Assembly: GCF_000218485.1 (NCBI RefSeq) | Contig: NZ_AFPB01000179.1 | Location: 1 to 64,000, forward strand | Length of the DNA stretch: 64,000 nucleotides | Origin: Aquimarina agarivorans | Lineage (GTDB): Bacteria; Bacteroidota; Bacteroidia; Flavobacteriales; Flavobacteriaceae | Direction: 5' to 3' | Shown here: piece after piece, positions 17,983-28,408 of the stretch | Numbering within the stretch: position 1 is the first letter of the stretch | Layout: every line of letters begins with the position of its first letter | Notes under the pieces: model-generated | Database searches by the model: none | What the model was told of the DNA's origin: nothing | The model's input: the letters and a program-made list of their open reading frames with translations, nothing else | Position numbers and translations under genes: made by a program

Positions 17983-18318
17983 ATGGCAGTTAAGCATACT
18001 TCTGAAATAAAAATTAAAGTAGGACTTGATGAAAATAAAGTGCCTGAAGCGCTTTCATGGACAGCTCAAGATGGTGGCGTTACTAATGAAAAGGCAAAAG
18101 CCTTTATGCTTTCAGTTTGGGATTCTAAAGCTAAGGAAAGCCTGCGAATTGATTTATGGACTAAAGATATGCCTGTCGATGAAATGAAACTTTTTTTTCA
18201 TCAAACACTAGTAGCAATGACGGATACTTATCAGCGTGCTACCCAAGATGTAAAAATGGCAGAAACCATGAAAGATTTTACAGATTATTTTGCGGATAAA
18301 TTGGACTTAAAAAAGTAA
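17983..18318 (+). CDS. gldC: Gliding motility protein GldC
   Basis: A 111-residue soluble protein matching GldC: start MAVKHTSEIKIKVGLDENKV, central TAQDGGVTNEKAKAF and C-terminal helical DYFADKLDLKK. GldC is a small accessory gliding protein found next to gldB; its biochemical role is unclear, and in F. johnsoniae its loss affects motility less than loss of gldB. The ATG at 17983 is chosen over an upstream in-frame ATG at 17941 that would overlap gldB. The next gene begins nine bases downstream. Confidence 0.9.
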   Translation: MAVKHTSEIKIKVGLDENKVPEALSWTAQDGGVTNEKAKAFMLSVWDSKAKESLRIDLWTKDMPVDEMKLFFHQTLVAMTDTYQRATQDVKMAETMKDFTDYFADKLDLKK

Positions 18319-18326
18319 ACTTACTT

Positions 18327-18680
18327 ATGGATAGTTTGCTGTTTGTATACAAAGCTTCTTCTGATTTTTGGAGTAAAAAAATAGATTTAGCGCATAAAAT
18401 TTTAAGTCCAAATACTTATGCATGTAGTCTTTGCGCATTAACTCACGGTAACTTTGGCGAAACGGATAATTGGAAATCATTTAGTGCATCAGCAAAATTA
18501 CCAATGGAATTTATTTACAAGGATGAATTTGAAAAACGTTTTCTAAATAAAAATATAACCTATCCAGTTATTTTTTCCATGAATAAAGGTAAAACTAAAT
18601 TAGTGGAGGTAATTTCTTCGGATGCATTAGCTAAATTAAACACTGTTGAAGAACTTATTTTTAAGCTTCAAAGTATATGA
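18327..18680 (+). CDS. Conserved-looking small protein with CxxC, downstream of gldBC
   Basis: A 117-residue cytosolic protein with no signal peptide. It contains CSLCALTHGNFGE (CxxC followed by a His) around residues 32-44, then a Glu/Lys-rich second half ending in a helix. I recall similar short Bacteroidota proteins beginning with a 'phosphate or GTPase-like' label, but no nucleotide-binding motif is visible here, so I would not use that name. It is nine bases after gldC and probably in the same transcript. Function unknown; metal or redox binding by the CxxC-H set is possible. Confidence 0.65.
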   Translation: MDSLLFVYKASSDFWSKKIDLAHKILSPNTYACSLCALTHGNFGETDNWKSFSASAKLPMEFIYKDEFEKRFLNKNITYPVIFSMNKGKTKLVEVISSDALAKLNTVEELIFKLQSI

Positions 18681-18756
18681 ATTCATTGCAATAGGTTATT
18701 TTTCTACTTCTTTCGGACGATCTTGGTTAGTATTTAATTTTATGTATTTGACTTAT

Positions 18757-18914
18757 TACCGTTTCTGAAGTTAAATTTCCCATTTATAACGGTTCTCTTT
18801 TGTTTGATATTTTAAATTGGACACCATATAGTAGCATAAGGTTATGCTTATGCTTTCTTGATTAAACAAAAAACGCCTAACTTTTATTTGAGTAATTTAA
18901 AATCAGAACCGTTA
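18757..18914 (+). repeat. Interspersed MITE-like repeat, copy A
   Basis: Begins ACCGTTTCTGAAGTTAAATT and ends GAGTAATTTAAAATCAGAAC followed by CGTT. The two ends are imperfect inverted repeats of about 24 bases. Inside is a central dyad (AGCATAAGGTTATGCT, 18832-18847). It lies in the 444-base gap between the gldC cluster and the GH16 gene; the rest of that gap shows no gene. Confidence 0.75.
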
Positions 18915-19124
18915 TAATCCAATTTTCAAGTGCGATACTTTTTTAATCTATAAAACGAATCTGTAATCAAGTTAAAAGATTGGCGTCTAATTAACTATTA
19001 ATAATATTCATTAATAATTCTTATTTAATTTCAAGTGGATTTTTGTTTATGTTACAAGCAAAATAATTAAATTCGAAAACGTTAAAGTAATTTTTTTAAT
19101 AACTAGTACACACAATTTAACTTT

Positions 19125-20150
19125 ATGAAAAAAATCGCAATATTATTTTTATGTATTTTTGGATATTCCTGTTCTAACGATGATAGTACGCCACCTCCTA
19201 GACAACCAAGCCCAGAGGTTATTGATTCTGGTGAGGAAAAATCAAACCCCGACCCTGAGGAAGAGGGTTCCATGACAGAACCAGAGGAAATACCTCAGCC
19301 AATACCAGAAACAGTTGAACCTATAGATGTTGTTTTTGATATTCCAACACCACCCGAGGGTAAAAAATGGGAAATTGTACCAGAACTTACAGATGAATTT
19401 AACGGCACTTTTGATACCGATAAATGGTTTAAACCTTTGTGGAATTATGGGGTTCCTGTTCAAATGGTGGCGCAAAATTCAGGAGTTTCTGATGGTAGAT
19501 TATGGATTATGGCTACATTAGATAATACAAATCCTGATGGAAGATGGTTTAGAACTTCTCGAGTGCAATCCAGAGCGCAAATAAATTATCCAATGTACAC
19601 GGAATCAAAAATAAAAACAGCACATATTTCTGCCTATAATACTTTTTGGTTAAATAATGGAAATATTGATGATCGTGATGAAATTGATGTCATTGAAAAT
19701 AATTCAAAACCCTCTTGTAACTGTCAACCAGATTTTCCGTGGCAAATGAATTCTCAATATTTCCAGGTAAATTCAGCTGCAAGTCCTAAAGAAGTAAGGA
19801 ATCATGGTAATTTTGATAATAGAGCTCTGTCAGATGCAAATCCATTAAAAGGAGTAAAGTGGAATGAGGAGTATCATGTGTTTGGTGTATGGTGGAAGGA
19901 TGCCAAAAATGCACAGTTTTATTTAAATGGAGAAGAAGCTGGTAGTGTTGTGTTTGGCGAGCAGCGTTTTGACAACGAACCGTTTATTGAAGGCAGGGCG
20001 TTTACGAGAAATTTAAATATTATATGGGATTTATGGACAGTTGATCAGCCTTGGCTTGGAGGATTGCCTCCAAAATCGGACTTATCTGATAAAACTATAA
20101 ATACTATGAGAGTTGATTGGATTCATACTTATAAATTAACTGATGAATAG
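19125..20150 (+). CDS. GH16 family glycoside hydrolase, lipoprotein
   Basis: Probable surface endo-acting beta-glycanase; the GH16 family contains agarases, porphyranases, carrageenases and laminarinases. The 341-residue protein has a lipoprotein signal (lipobox YSC, Cys16), a Pro/Glu/Asp-rich linker (about 20-68) that may promote surface exposure, and a single GH16 domain (about 75-340). The catalytic signature ExDxxE is complete: Glu186, Asp188, Glu191 in DEIDVIEN. The WxxxGxxxxRDEIDVIE arrangement resembles marine galactanases, but substrate cannot be read from sequence. No SusCD pair is adjacent, so it is outside a typical polysaccharide utilisation locus. Confidence 0.85.
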   Translation: MKKIAILFLCIFGYSCSNDDSTPPPRQPSPEVIDSGEEKSNPDPEEEGSMTEPEEIPQPIPETVEPIDVVFDIPTPPEGKKWEIVPELTDEFNGTFDTDKWFKPLWNYGVPVQMVAQNSGVSDGRLWIMATLDNTNPDGRWFRTSRVQSRAQINYPMYTESKIKTAHISAYNTFWLNNGNIDDRDEIDVIENNSKPSCNCQPDFPWQMNSQYFQVNSAASPKEVRNHGNFDNRALSDANPLKGVKWNEEYHVFGVWWKDAKNAQFYLNGEEAGSVVFGEQRFDNEPFIEGRAFTRNLNIIWDLWTVDQPWLGGLPPKSDLSDKTINTMRVDWIHTYKLTDE

Positions 20151-20175
20151 TAATTAACACACTAGAAAATTTATT

Positions 20176-20214
20176 AAGGTGGTTTGTATTTTAATACGAA
20201 TCACTTTTCTTTTG
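20176..20214 (+). terminator. Intrinsic terminator after the GH16 lipoprotein gene
   Basis: GTGGTTTGTATT (20179-20190) pairs with AATACGAATCAC (20193-20204), 12 bp with two G-U pairs, followed by TTTTCTTTT. Confidence 0.75.
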
Positions 20215-20265
20215 TGTTGTTTTTAAAATCTAAACAATACATTCGTCTCTTAAACTTCAAATTCC

Positions 20266-20273
20266 TAAATTTG
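20266..20273 (+). promoter_or_regulatory. Predicted -7 promoter box for ffh-folD
   Basis: TAAATTTG matches TAnnTTTG, 34 bases before the ffh ATG and downstream of a terminator. Confidence 0.5.
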
Positions 20274-20307
20274 TGTTTTAGAAATACCCTTAAAATATAC
20301 CATAAAA

Positions 20308-21636
20308 ATGTTTGATAATTTAAGCGATAAGCTGGATAAAGCACTTCATGTACTAAAAGGTCATGGTCAAATTACTGAGGTAAATGTTGCCGAAACTTTA
20401 AAAGAAGTCCGAAGAGCTTTAGTTGATGCTGATGTAAATTACAAAATAGCAAAAGAATTTACCAAACGAGTAAAAGAAAAAGCTATTGGCCAGGATGTGC
20501 TTAAAAGTTTAAAGCCAGGTCAATTAATGGTAAAATTGGTCAAGGATGAATTGACTGATTTAATGGGGGGAGATGCTGAAGGAATCAACCTTTCAGGCAC
20601 GCCATCAATAATTTTAATGTCCGGTTTACAAGGTTCAGGAAAAACTACTTTTTCAGGTAAATTAGCTCAATTTCTTAAAAATAAAAAGACAAAGAAACCT
20701 TTATTAGTAGCTTGTGATGTATATCGTCCGGCGGCTATTGATCAGTTACATGTGGTTGGTGATCAAATTGGGATTGAGGTATATAGTGATAAAGAAAACA
20801 ATGACCCTGTAGCATTAGCCAGAGCAGGGGTGGCGCATGCAAAAGCTAATGGTTGCAATGTGGTAATTGTTGATACCGCGGGTCGTTTAGCTGTTGATGA
20901 GCAAATGATGAATGAAATTTCTAACATTCATAAAGCCATCAATCCTTCAGAAACCTTGTTTGTGGTGGATTCCATGACAGGTCAGGATGCTGTAAATACC
21001 GCGAAAGCCTTTAACGATGTACTAAATTTTGATGGTGTCATTTTAACAAAACTAGACGGTGATACCCGAGGTGGTGCGGCACTTTCAATTAAATCCGTGG
21101 TTAATAAGCCAATTAAATTTATTGGTACGGGCGAAAAAATGGAAGCGATTGATATTTTTTATCCATCGCGTATGGCGGATCGTATTTTAGGAATGGGGGA
21201 TGTTGTGTCCCTTGTTGAAAAAGCACAGGAGCAGTTTGACGAAGAGGAAGCCAGAAAACTTCAGAAAAAAATAGCCAAAAACCAGTTCGGTTTTGATGAT
21301 TTTTTAAGTCAGATACAGCAGATCAAGAAAATGGGGAACATCAAGGATTTGATGGGAATGATTCCTGGTATGGGAAAAATGGTGAAGGACGTTGATGTAG
21401 ATGATGATGCTTTTAAACATATTGAAGCTATTATACACTCCATGACGCCAGAAGAACGAGCAAATCCACAATTGATAAATGCCAGCAGAAAAAAACGTAT
21501 TGGAAAAGGGTCCGGAACATCAATTCAGCAAGTAAACCAATTATTGAAGCAGTTTAACCAAATGGGTAAAATGATGAAAATGATGCAAGGTGGAGGCGGT
21601 AAACGCATGATGCAGATGATGCAGGGAATGAAGTAA
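20308..21636 (+). CDS. ffh: Signal recognition particle protein Ffh
   Basis: SRP54 GTPase that binds 4.5S RNA and hydrophobic signal sequences of nascent proteins and docks at FtsY. The 442-residue protein has the N domain (1-85), the G domain with P-loop GLQGSGKTT (about 108-116), DTAGR (G3) and TKLDGDTRGG (G4 and the insertion box). The methionine-rich M domain has the RNA-binding ...RKKRIGKGSG segment and a Met-rich tail ending RMMQMMQGMK. Length and motif order are standard. folD follows after 40 bases. Confidence 0.97.
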   Translation: MFDNLSDKLDKALHVLKGHGQITEVNVAETLKEVRRALVDADVNYKIAKEFTKRVKEKAIGQDVLKSLKPGQLMVKLVKDELTDLMGGDAEGINLSGTPSIILMSGLQGSGKTTFSGKLAQFLKNKKTKKPLLVACDVYRPAAIDQLHVVGDQIGIEVYSDKENNDPVALARAGVAHAKANGCNVVIVDTAGRLAVDEQMMNEISNIHKAINPSETLFVVDSMTGQDAVNTAKAFNDVLNFDGVILTKLDGDTRGGAALSIKSVVNKPIKFIGTGEKMEAIDIFYPSRMADRILGMGDVVSLVEKAQEQFDEEEARKLQKKIAKNQFGFDDFLSQIQQIKKMGNIKDLMGMIPGMGKMVKDVDVDDDAFKHIEAIIHSMTPEERANPQLINASRKKRIGKGSGTSIQQVNQLLKQFNQMGKMMKMMQGGGGKRMMQMMQGMK

Positions 21637-21676
21637 GGATTAACTTTTTAAATAGAATATAAATAAAACTACATTA

Positions 21677-22564
21677 ATGGAAATACTAGACGGGAAGAAA
21701 ATAAGTAGTGATATTAAAGATGAAATTGCTGTTGAAGTAGCCCAATTAAAAGCAAAAGGAGAAAAAGTGCCTCATTTAGCTGCTGTAATTGTGGGTAACG
21801 ATGGTGCTAGTAAAACCTATGTTGGAGCTAAAGTTAAGGCATGTAATTTCGTAGGTTTTGAGTCTACTTTAATAGAGTTCCCTGAAGATACAACAGAAGC
21901 TGAATTGTTAGCCAAAATAGAGGAGTTAAATACTAATGATGTAATTGATGGTTATATAGTGCAGTTACCATTACCTAAACATATTGACGAGCATAAAGTT
22001 TTGCTAGCTGTGGATGCTACTAAGGATGTGGATGGTTTTCATCCTGTTAATGTTGGTAGAATGGCTTTGGAATTACCCACTTTTTTGCCAGCTACTCCTT
22101 ATGGAATAATGGAGTTGTTAGAGCGTTATAATGTGCCCACCCTTGGTAAAAATGTAGTGGTTATAGGAAGATCACATATCGTAGGGCGACCTATGAGTAT
22201 TTTAATGAGTCAGCGAAGAGCTGCTGGGGATGCTACGGTTACTGTTGCGCATTCTAAAACAGAAAATTTAAAAGAACTTACTCTAAATGCTGATATTATT
22301 GTAGTTGCTTTGGGAGTTGCTGAATTCTTAAAAGGAGATATGATTAAGGAAGGGGTTACCATTATTGATGTTGGAATCACGCGTATAGAAGATGCTTCTA
22401 AGAAAAGAGGTTTTCGTTTAGCAGGTGATGTGGATTACGAATCTGTAGCACCTAAGTCGTCGTTTATAACACCTGTTCCTGGTGGAGTAGGGCCAATGAC
22501 CATTGCCATGTTGTTAAAAAATACCTTGTTGGCAAGATCGCGTCATATGGAAAACGAAAAGTAA
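21677..22564 (+). CDS. folD: Methylenetetrahydrofolate dehydrogenase/cyclohydrolase
   Basis: Bifunctional cytosolic enzyme interconverting 5,10-methylene-THF and 10-formyl-THF. The 295-residue protein contains the catalytic [12 protein letters not shown] region (Tyr and Lys of the active site), QLPLPKHID, the [14 protein letters not shown] motif and the NADP-binding [14 protein letters not shown] loop, ending with [15 protein letters not shown]. Length is normal. It is co-directional with ffh and convergent with gyrB; a shared bidirectional terminator lies between them. Confidence 0.97.
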   Translation: MEILDGKKISSDIKDEIAVEVAQLKAKGEKVPHLAAVIVGNDGASKTYVGAKVKACNFVGFESTLIEFPEDTTEAELLAKIEELNTNDVIDGYIVQLPLPKHIDEHKVLLAVDATKDVDGFHPVNVGRMALELPTFLPATPYGIMELLERYNVPTLGKNVVVIGRSHIVGRPMSILMSQRRAAGDATVTVAHSKTENLKELTLNADIIVVALGVAEFLKGDMIKEGVTIIDVGITRIEDASKKRGFRLAGDVDYESVAPKSSFITPVPGGVGPMTIAMLLKNTLLARSRHMENEK

Positions 22565-22588
22565 AGCTTCTGTATAAATATAAAGTAT

Positions 22589-22627
22589 AAAAAATGCGCT
22601 CAACTTTTAAAGCTTAACGCATTTTTT
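22589..22627. terminator. Bidirectional terminator between folD and gyrB
   Basis: AAAAATGCG and CGCATTTTT form the outer stem, with an inner CTTT/AAAG pairing. A-run and T-run flank both sides, so it can serve folD on plus and gyrB on minus. Confidence 0.75.
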
Positions 22628-22642
22628 TGTGAGAATGAGCTA

Positions 22643-24622
<1,980 letters not shown>

Positions 24623-24806
24623 CTAAGACAGGAGTTTTAAGAGGGGTGGGTCTAAGTTATTAACACTATTAAGGTTAATAATTAAAAGTTGCTAAAAAGA
24701 GGTTTAAATGGTCTTAAAAGGTGTTTTGTTCCTTTTTTGAAGTGAATAAAAATGAGTGATAAGAGGAAAGTCCTTAAAAAAGGCTTAAAACATGTAATCG
24801 ATTAAT

Positions 24807-24852
24807 AAAAAATCAAAACCTGTAATTAAATTACAGGTTTTGATTTTTTTTA
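24807..24852. terminator. Intrinsic terminator, downstream of the CBM-like gene
   Basis: AAAATCAAAACCTGTAA and TTACAGGTTTTGATTTT form an approximately 18-bp stem with A and T runs on either side. It sits four bases after the stop of the minus-strand CBM-like gene, which it is positioned to terminate. Confidence 0.88.
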
Positions 24853-24855
24853 TTA

Positions 24856-25431
24856 TTAGTTTCTGATGACTTCAATACTGTCAATATAAAAATCACCGAT
24901 TCTATGGCCAAAACCAATTTGAAGAATAGTGTTTTTTAAATCTAATTTATTTTTGTTCTTTGATCTAGTCTCGAATTCAAAATTAGCTTGTTGCCATATA
25001 CCATTACATTTATATTTTAATTCTGTAGATGCAATAGTAGTTTGTGGTAATTTAGATCCAGTGTTAGTAGGGGCAGAAATAATATTTAAAGTTAATTTGT
25101 CGTTATTTCTAGATCTACTTCTTATCCAGACTGAAAAATTATATCTCTTATTTTTTTTTAAGCCTTCGACTTTTTGTTGTAAAATCACATTTGAATGCTT
25201 GGTTGTTTTGCCAATAGATATTACTTCAATTTTAGCATGTTTTTTAAACCTCTCTGCTTTACGTTCATAGTTGCTTTTAAAATTAGCTTCAAGAGCGATG
25301 TCATCTTGATTGTTGTTTTTAACAATAAATTGCCAGTTTTTAGTGCCATTATCAAAACTAGAATTTTCTATAAGGTTTTGAGCTTTAGTTGTTAATAATG
25401 GTAAGATTAAAAAGAATAGTGTAGTTTTCAT
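24856..25431 (-). CDS. Secreted protein with carbohydrate-binding-like jelly-roll domain
   Basis: A 191-residue protein with a signal peptide (MKTTLFFLILPLLTTKAQ, cleavage near residue 18) and a single predicted beta-sandwich. The opening NLIENSSFDNGTKNWQF and the late FYIDSIEVIRN are characteristic of CBM4/9 or similar galactose-binding-like domains, where Asp and the final 'fyIDdi' strand close the fold. No catalytic domain is present, so it may be a stand-alone glycan binder. Basic residues are unusually frequent (NKNKLDLK, RSRSRNNDK). Assignment to a specific CBM family is not possible by eye. Confidence 0.7.
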   Translation of the reverse strand: MKTTLFFLILPLLTTKAQNLIENSSFDNGTKNWQFIVKNNNQDDIALEANFKSNYERKAERFKKHAKIEVISIGKTTKHSNVILQQKVEGLKKNKRYNFSVWIRSRSRNNDKLTLNIISAPTNTGSKLPQTTIASTELKYKCNGIWQQANFEFETRSKNKNKLDLKNTILQIGFGHRIGDFYIDSIEVIRN

Positions 25432-25577
25432 TTATTATGTTTTAATCAAAAATAAGTCAATAATCACACCAAAAAAGGTATTCTTTTAAAAAATCTTTTT
25501 TTGGTGTTTGATAAGTTTGGTATTTAGAAAATATTGATACTTAAAAATTTATCAATTAATAAAAATGATATAACAGG

Positions 25578-25895
25578 TTAATCTTCCACAATATCACCTG
25601 TCCAGTTCATAAAACCACCTTCTAAGTTATAAGTGGTGTCAAAACCGAGTTGTTCCATAATATCACAAGCTTGACCACTTCTGTTGCCTGAACGACAATA
25701 GATATAATAATTTTTAGATTTATCTAGTTTAGCTACTTCTTCTAAAAAATTCTGACCTTCTAAAAAATCAATTTGTTTCATATTGGCAATATAGCCTTCT
25801 TCAATTTCGCCATCCGTACGTACATCTAAAATGACAGCATTTTCATCATTTTCTAAAAGTTCAATCCATTCGTCTTGATCTATATCTTGTCTCAT
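25578..25895 (-). CDS. Single-domain rhodanese-like sulfurtransferase
   Basis: A 105-residue rhodanese domain with the substrate loop CRSGNRSGQA and catalytic Cys67 and the conserved ILDVRTDGEIEEGYI block near the N-terminus. No signal peptide is present, so a cytosolic thiosulfate or polysulfide transferase role is likely, possibly in sulfur relay. It is divergent from the trp operon across 60 bases that include the trp promoter. Confidence 0.9.
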   Translation of the reverse strand: MRQDIDQDEWIELLENDENAVILDVRTDGEIEEGYIANMKQIDFLEGQNFLEEVAKLDKSKNYYIYCRSGNRSGQACDIMEQLGFDTTYNLEGGFMNWTGDIVED

Positions 25896-25943
25896 AATTT
25901 TAAATTTTATTATACAATGTTATCGAAAAAAATAAAAAATAAT

Positions 25944-25951
25944 TACATTTG
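25944..25951 (+). promoter_or_regulatory. Predicted -7 promoter box of the trp operon
   Basis: TACATTTG fits TAnnTTTG exactly. The trpL ATG at 25956 begins only four bases after this box, so the transcript may start at or next to the leader start codon. No TTG at -33 is clear, which is a weakness. Confidence 0.5.
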
Positions 25952-25955
25952 CCTG

Positions 25956-26006
25956 ATGAAAAATTTAAAATTTAATATTTGGTGGTGGATATCTCTAGTT
26001 AACTAG
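25956..26006 (+). CDS. trpL: trp leader peptide
   Basis: A 16-codon open frame encoding MKNLKFNIWWWISLVN, with three consecutive Trp codons (25980-25988), ends at TAG 26004-26006. Chance occurrence of TGG-TGG-TGG is unlikely in such AT-rich DNA, and it lies just after a promoter box, before an intrinsic terminator and immediately upstream of trpE. These are the parts of ribosome-mediated attenuation: stalling at Trp codons when charged tRNA-Trp is scarce would prevent terminator formation. The palindrome CTAGTTAACTAG covers the last codons and stop. Confidence 0.88.
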   Translation: MKNLKFNIWWWISLVN

Positions 26007-26053
26007 CTGTGATATTATGCATTTTATATAAATTTTTGTTCAAAATTTCATTC

Positions 26054-26088
26054 AAAAAAGGCTTGTCAATCACGACAAGCCTTTTTTT
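26054..26088 (+). terminator. trp attenuator terminator
   Basis: AAAAAAGGCTTGTC (26054-26067) pairs perfectly with GACAAGCCTTTTTT (26074-26087) around the six-base loop AATCAC and runs into a T tract. It is 48 bases after the trpL stop and 54 before trpE. A competing antiterminator is not obvious by eye; a 7-bp hairpin AAATTTT/AAAATTT (about 26030-26049) and an ATATC/GATAT pairing around the trpL stop are candidates for the alternative folds. Confidence 0.9.
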
Positions 26089-26141
26089 ATTTTATATTTT
26101 TACATCGCTCTTTAATAAAGATTCGAAAATACAGAACCAAT

Positions 26142-27539
26142 ATGAGTTACCAACTTAAAACGAATTTTAAAAAAATAATAGCAGATACCATTACGCCTGT
26201 AAGTGTGTACTTAAAAATTAGAGATCGTTTTCCAAACAGTTTATTGTTGGAAAGTAGTGATTATCACGGATCGGACAATAGTTTTTCATACATATGCTGT
26301 AATCCTATAGCGAGCATTACAGTAAAGGATGAGAAGATTACTCAAATTTGTCCTGAAGGTCACGTGCAAGTTGCTGATATTACTACCAAAACAGATATTC
26401 CTGAGGCTATTGAAGCTTTTGGAAGCATTTTTGAAACCGATGATAGTAACTTTAAATTCATAAATAACGGATTGTTTGGTTACATTTCATACGATGCTGT
26501 TCGCTATTTTGAAGACGTGGACATTAGTCAAAAGCCCAATAAGCTTGATATTCCAGATGTATACTATGCCGTTTATCAAAATATTATAGCAATTAACCAT
26601 TTTAATAATGAGGCTTATATTTTTGCACATACTTACAAAAAGGAGAGTAATATTGACGAAATAGAATCATTAATAAAAGTGAAAAATTTTGCTTCCTATT
26701 CATTTGAATCGGTAGGTGAAACTACAAGTAATATTGATGATGAAACGTTTAAAAAAAATGTAGCTATTGCTAAAAAACATTGTCAACGCGGCGATGTATT
26801 TCAGCTAGTGCTTTCCAAACGGTTTTCGCAAAAGTTTAAGGGTGATGAATTTAACGTATACCGTGCTTTGCGTAGCGTAAATCCTTCGCCTTATTTGTTT
26901 TATTTTGATTACGGAGATTTTAAAATTTTTGGAAGCTCACCCGAGGCACAATTAGTAGTGGACGAAGGGATTGCAGAAATTCATCCCATTGCCGGGACAT
27001 TTAAGCGTACGGGGGATGATGAAAAAGATGCTGTTTTGGCCAAAAAGTTGGCGCTAGATCCTAAAGAAAATAGTGAGCATGTTATGTTAGTTGACTTGGC
27101 GCGAAATGATTTGAGTCGTAACGGGAGTGATGTAAATGTAGAGCGTTACCGCGAAGTGCAATTTTACAGCCATGTAATCCATTTGGTAAGTAAAGTTACG
27201 GGGAAAAAGCGCGAAAGCAGCTCAACAATGCAAGTAGTAGCCGATACATTTCCAGCCGGAACATTAAGTGGGGCTCCAAAGCATATGGCAATGCAGCTGA
27301 TTGAAAAGTATGAAACGATAAACAGGGAATTTTATGGTGGAGCTATTGGTTTTATGGATTTTAAAGGTAATTTTAATCACGCCATTATGATCCGAACGTT
27401 TCTAAGTAAAAATCATAGTTTGCATTGGCAAGCTGGTGCGGGTTTAGTAACAGCAAGTAAAGAAGAAAGTGAGTTACAAGAAGTATATAATAAATTAGGT
27501 GCCTTAACTAAAGCGTTAAAATTAGCTGAAGATATTTAA
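26142..27539 (+). CDS. trpE: Anthranilate synthase component I
   Basis: Converts chorismate to anthranilate using ammonia supplied by TrpG. The 465-residue protein has the N-terminal LLESSD motif (about residues 35-40), the site of tryptophan feedback binding in this family, and the C-terminal chorismate-binding domain with AKKHCQRGDVFQLVLSKRF, SPYLFYFDYGDF, IHPIAGTFKRTG and DLARNDLSR. The LLES motif argues for TrpE over PabB, as does its place at the head of the trp operon. Expression is expected to be controlled by the upstream attenuator and the enzyme by tryptophan. Confidence 0.96.
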   Translation: MSYQLKTNFKKIIADTITPVSVYLKIRDRFPNSLLLESSDYHGSDNSFSYICCNPIASITVKDEKITQICPEGHVQVADITTKTDIPEAIEAFGSIFETDDSNFKFINNGLFGYISYDAVRYFEDVDISQKPNKLDIPDVYYAVYQNIIAINHFNNEAYIFAHTYKKESNIDEIESLIKVKNFASYSFESVGETTSNIDDETFKKNVAIAKKHCQRGDVFQLVLSKRFSQKFKGDEFNVYRALRSVNPSPYLFYFDYGDFKIFGSSPEAQLVVDEGIAEIHPIAGTFKRTGDDEKDAVLAKKLALDPKENSEHVMLVDLARNDLSRNGSDVNVERYREVQFYSHVIHLVSKVTGKKRESSSTMQVVADTFPAGTLSGAPKHMAMQLIEKYETINREFYGGAIGFMDFKGNFNHAIMIRTFLSKNHSLHWQAGAGLVTASKEESELQEVYNKLGALTKALKLAEDI

Positions 27540-27554
27540 TAGAAACAGTCTTAA

Positions 27555-27574
27555 TTTCTCCCGTAAGGGCGAAA
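27555..27574 (+). repeat. Intercistronic palindrome, trpE-trpG
   Basis: TTTCTCCCGTAAGGGCGAAA, an inverted repeat with one mismatched pair and loop GTAA, in the 91-base gap between trpE and trpG. One of a series of similar small hairpins in this operon. Confidence 0.6.
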
Positions 27575-27630
27575 GTTTCCCAGGAATAGAATTAATTAAA
27601 TAAGATTCCTTTATTTAAGGAGTAGTACTT

Positions 27631-28200
27631 ATGAAAAAGATATTAGTTATAGATAATTACGATTCGTTTGTTTACAATCTGGTTCATTATTTAGAGGACT
27701 TAGGTTGTGAAGTTGTAGTAAAACGAAATGACCAATTGCATATTGATGAGGTAGCGGATTTTGACAAAATATTACTTTCGCCAGGACCTGGAATACCAGA
27801 TGAAGCAGGCTTACTCAAACCAATAATTGAAAAATATGCGGCTACAAAAAGTATTTTTGGAGTATGCTTAGGGCAGCAAGCTATTGGTGAGGTTTTTGGC
27901 GGAACGCTAAGGAATTTAGATGATGTATACCATGGAGTAGCTACAAAAATAACCACAGTAGTGGATAATGATTTAGTGTTTGAAGGATTAAAAAGATCCT
28001 TTGAAGTTGGGCGTTATCATTCATGGGTGGTAGCTAAAGAAAGCTTTCCTGATAGTTTGGAGATTACCTCTTTGGACGAAAACGGACAGGTAATGTCCTT
28101 GCGTCATAAAGAATTTGATGTTAGGGGGGTTCAATTTCATCCAGAATCAGTATTAACACCTGATGGAATGAAAATGTTAGAGAATTGGGTAAATAATTAA
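27631..28200 (+). CDS. trpG: Anthranilate synthase component II (glutamine amidotransferase)
   Basis: Class I glutamine amidotransferase that hydrolyses glutamine and channels ammonia to TrpE. The 189-residue protein has the oxyanion loop SPGPGIPDEAG, the nucleophile Cys in GVCLGQQAIGE (about residue 78) and the His-Glu pair in GVQFHPES. Length is standard for stand-alone TrpG/PabA; such proteins often serve both anthranilate and 4-aminodeoxychorismate synthesis. A 5' AAGGAG-like stretch (27617-27622) resembles a Shine-Dalgarno, which is unusual in this AT-rich Bacteroidota sequence. Confidence 0.95.
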   Translation: MKKILVIDNYDSFVYNLVHYLEDLGCEVVVKRNDQLHIDEVADFDKILLSPGPGIPDEAGLLKPIIEKYAATKSIFGVCLGQQAIGEVFGGTLRNLDDVYHGVATKITTVVDNDLVFEGLKRSFEVGRYHSWVVAKESFPDSLEITSLDENGQVMSLRHKEFDVRGVQFHPESVLTPDGMKMLENWVNN

Positions 28201-28220
28201 ATTAATAGTTATTTATCAAT

Positions 28221-28236
28221 TCCCTCGTAGGAGGGA
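28221..28236 (+). repeat. Intercistronic palindrome, trpG-trpD (first)
   Basis: TCCCTC and GAGGGA form a perfect 6-bp stem with loop GTAG, 20 bases after trpG. Confidence 0.65.
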
Positions 28237-28388
28237 GTCTCATAATGAGAAGAGTTTTAAGATGAAATGATCCAAAATACTGAAGTTTAAAGATAAAAAA
28301 GGATTTATAAAATCATAATAAATTAGTGACCCTAAATTGCTAAATCAATTATAAAAGTAAATTGCCTCTAGTGAATTAGCTGGTAGCA

Positions 28389-28403
28389 ATTCGCAAAGCG
28401 AAT
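28389..28403 (+). repeat. Intercistronic palindrome, trpG-trpD (second)
   Basis: ATTCGC and GCGAAT form a perfect 6-bp stem with loop AAA, ending five bases before the trpD start codon at 28409, where it could affect initiation. Confidence 0.6.
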
Positions 28404-28408
28404 GAAAA

